From Bacteroidetes bacterium CG23_combo_of_CG06-09_8_20_14_all_32_9 (GTDB lineage: Bacteria > Bacteroidota > Bacteroidia > Bacteroidales > GWA2-32-17), in NCBI GenBank assembly GCA_002771395.1, contig PCSS01000210.1, forward strand, positions 1-7,138: a DNA stretch of 7,138 nucleotides. The letters are read 5' to 3'. A program made the translations under genes and the position numbers. The notes under the pieces were generated by a model, which was given only the letters and a program-made list of their open reading frames with translations, was not told where the DNA came from and made no database searches. Each line of letters opens with the position of its first letter. Within the stretch, counting starts at the first letter, position 1. Shown piece after piece: positions 6,831-7,138 of this stretch.

Positions 6831-7138
6831 ATGTTAACAGCAATTATAATATTTATTGTACTGGGAGTAGTTTTAACACTACTTGAATTGCTTGTTATCC
6901 CGGGTACTACTATAGCCGGTATTGGCGCCTTTATTTTACTGGCATTGGGTGTGTTTTTTTCATATTCAACTTACGGAATCAAAACTGGAAATTATGTTCT
7001 CGGCGGAACTGTGGTATTTGTTATTATTTCCGTTGGATTTTCGCTGAGGTCAAAAACATGGAAACGATTTATGTTAAACTCAACGGTTGATGGGGTTGCA
7101 AATACCATTGAAGCGGATTTAAAACCTGGTGATACAGG
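6831..7138 (+). CDS. Short NfeD-family membrane protein (3' end missing)
   Basis: The visible 102 residues begin with a hydrophobic helix (about 2-22), then the motif ELLVIPGTTIAGIGA, a second helix (about 28-45) and a third (about 54-72). A basic stretch (RSKTWKR) follows, and then the start of a soluble domain with LKPGDTG, which matches the opening of the C-terminal NfeD OB-fold. The E-x-x-V-I-P-G turn between helices 1 and 2 is typical of NfeD membrane domains. No serine-protease (ClpP-like) domain precedes it, so this is the short class of about 150 residues, which usually partners flotillin/SPFH proteins such as FloA in membrane organisation. That partner, if present, would lie right of the window. 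The start ATG overlaps a second in-frame TAA of clpS (TAATAATG), which points to cotranscription and perhaps coupled translation. The window cuts the gene inside the OB-fold. Confidence 0.85.
   Translation, partial: MLTAIIIFIVLGVVLTLLELLVIPGTTIAGIGAFILLALGVFFSYSTYGIKTGNYVLGGTVVFVIISVGFSLRSKTWKRFMLNSTVDGVANTIEADLKPGDT

Overview
The window looks like chromosomal DNA from a Bacteroidota bacterium, probably a member of the Bacteroidales or a relative. The reasons are strong AT-richness, several matches to the Bacteroidota sigma -7 element TAnnTTTG, start codons without a clear Shine-Dalgarno sequence, and a giant exported protein combining TPR, PD40-type propeller repeats and SPOR domains. The lineage is inferred from style and gene content, not from a marker gene.

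Layout. Positions 1-357 hold no confident gene. They contain a likely promoter for the giant gene (300-307), promoter-like boxes on the minus strand, and a minus-strand frame that may be a broken or fortuitous reading frame. Positions 358-6507 are one very long gene (2049 codons) for a secreted envelope protein. Its order is signal peptide, TPR-like helices, PD40/WD40-like beta-propeller repeats, a helical/coiled-coil body of more than 1100 residues with Asn-rich linkers, and three C-terminal SPOR-like domains. A 33-base gap with an excellent promoter box leads to clpS (6541-6828), the N-end-rule adaptor of ClpAP/ClpCP proteases. Two bases later starts a short NfeD-family membrane protein (6831 onward), which runs off the right edge.

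How the genes fit together. The giant protein probably spans the periplasm. SPOR domains usually bind peptidoglycan glycan strands, and TPR plus propeller modules usually bind proteins, so the likely role is an envelope scaffold or tether. The TPR-PD40 start recalls the type IX secretion protein PorE, which ends in an OmpA-like peptidoglycan-binding domain instead of SPOR; this is an analogy, not an assignment. clpS and nfeD are so close (TAATAATG junction) that they are almost certainly cotranscribed. They have no obvious functional link with the giant gene beyond position.

The most notable observation is a long-period internal duplication in the giant protein. A helical module of about 60 residues occurs three times, about 200 residues apart, with seven identical residues at identical offsets and no gaps. 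I see no mobile element, CRISPR array, tRNA or rRNA.
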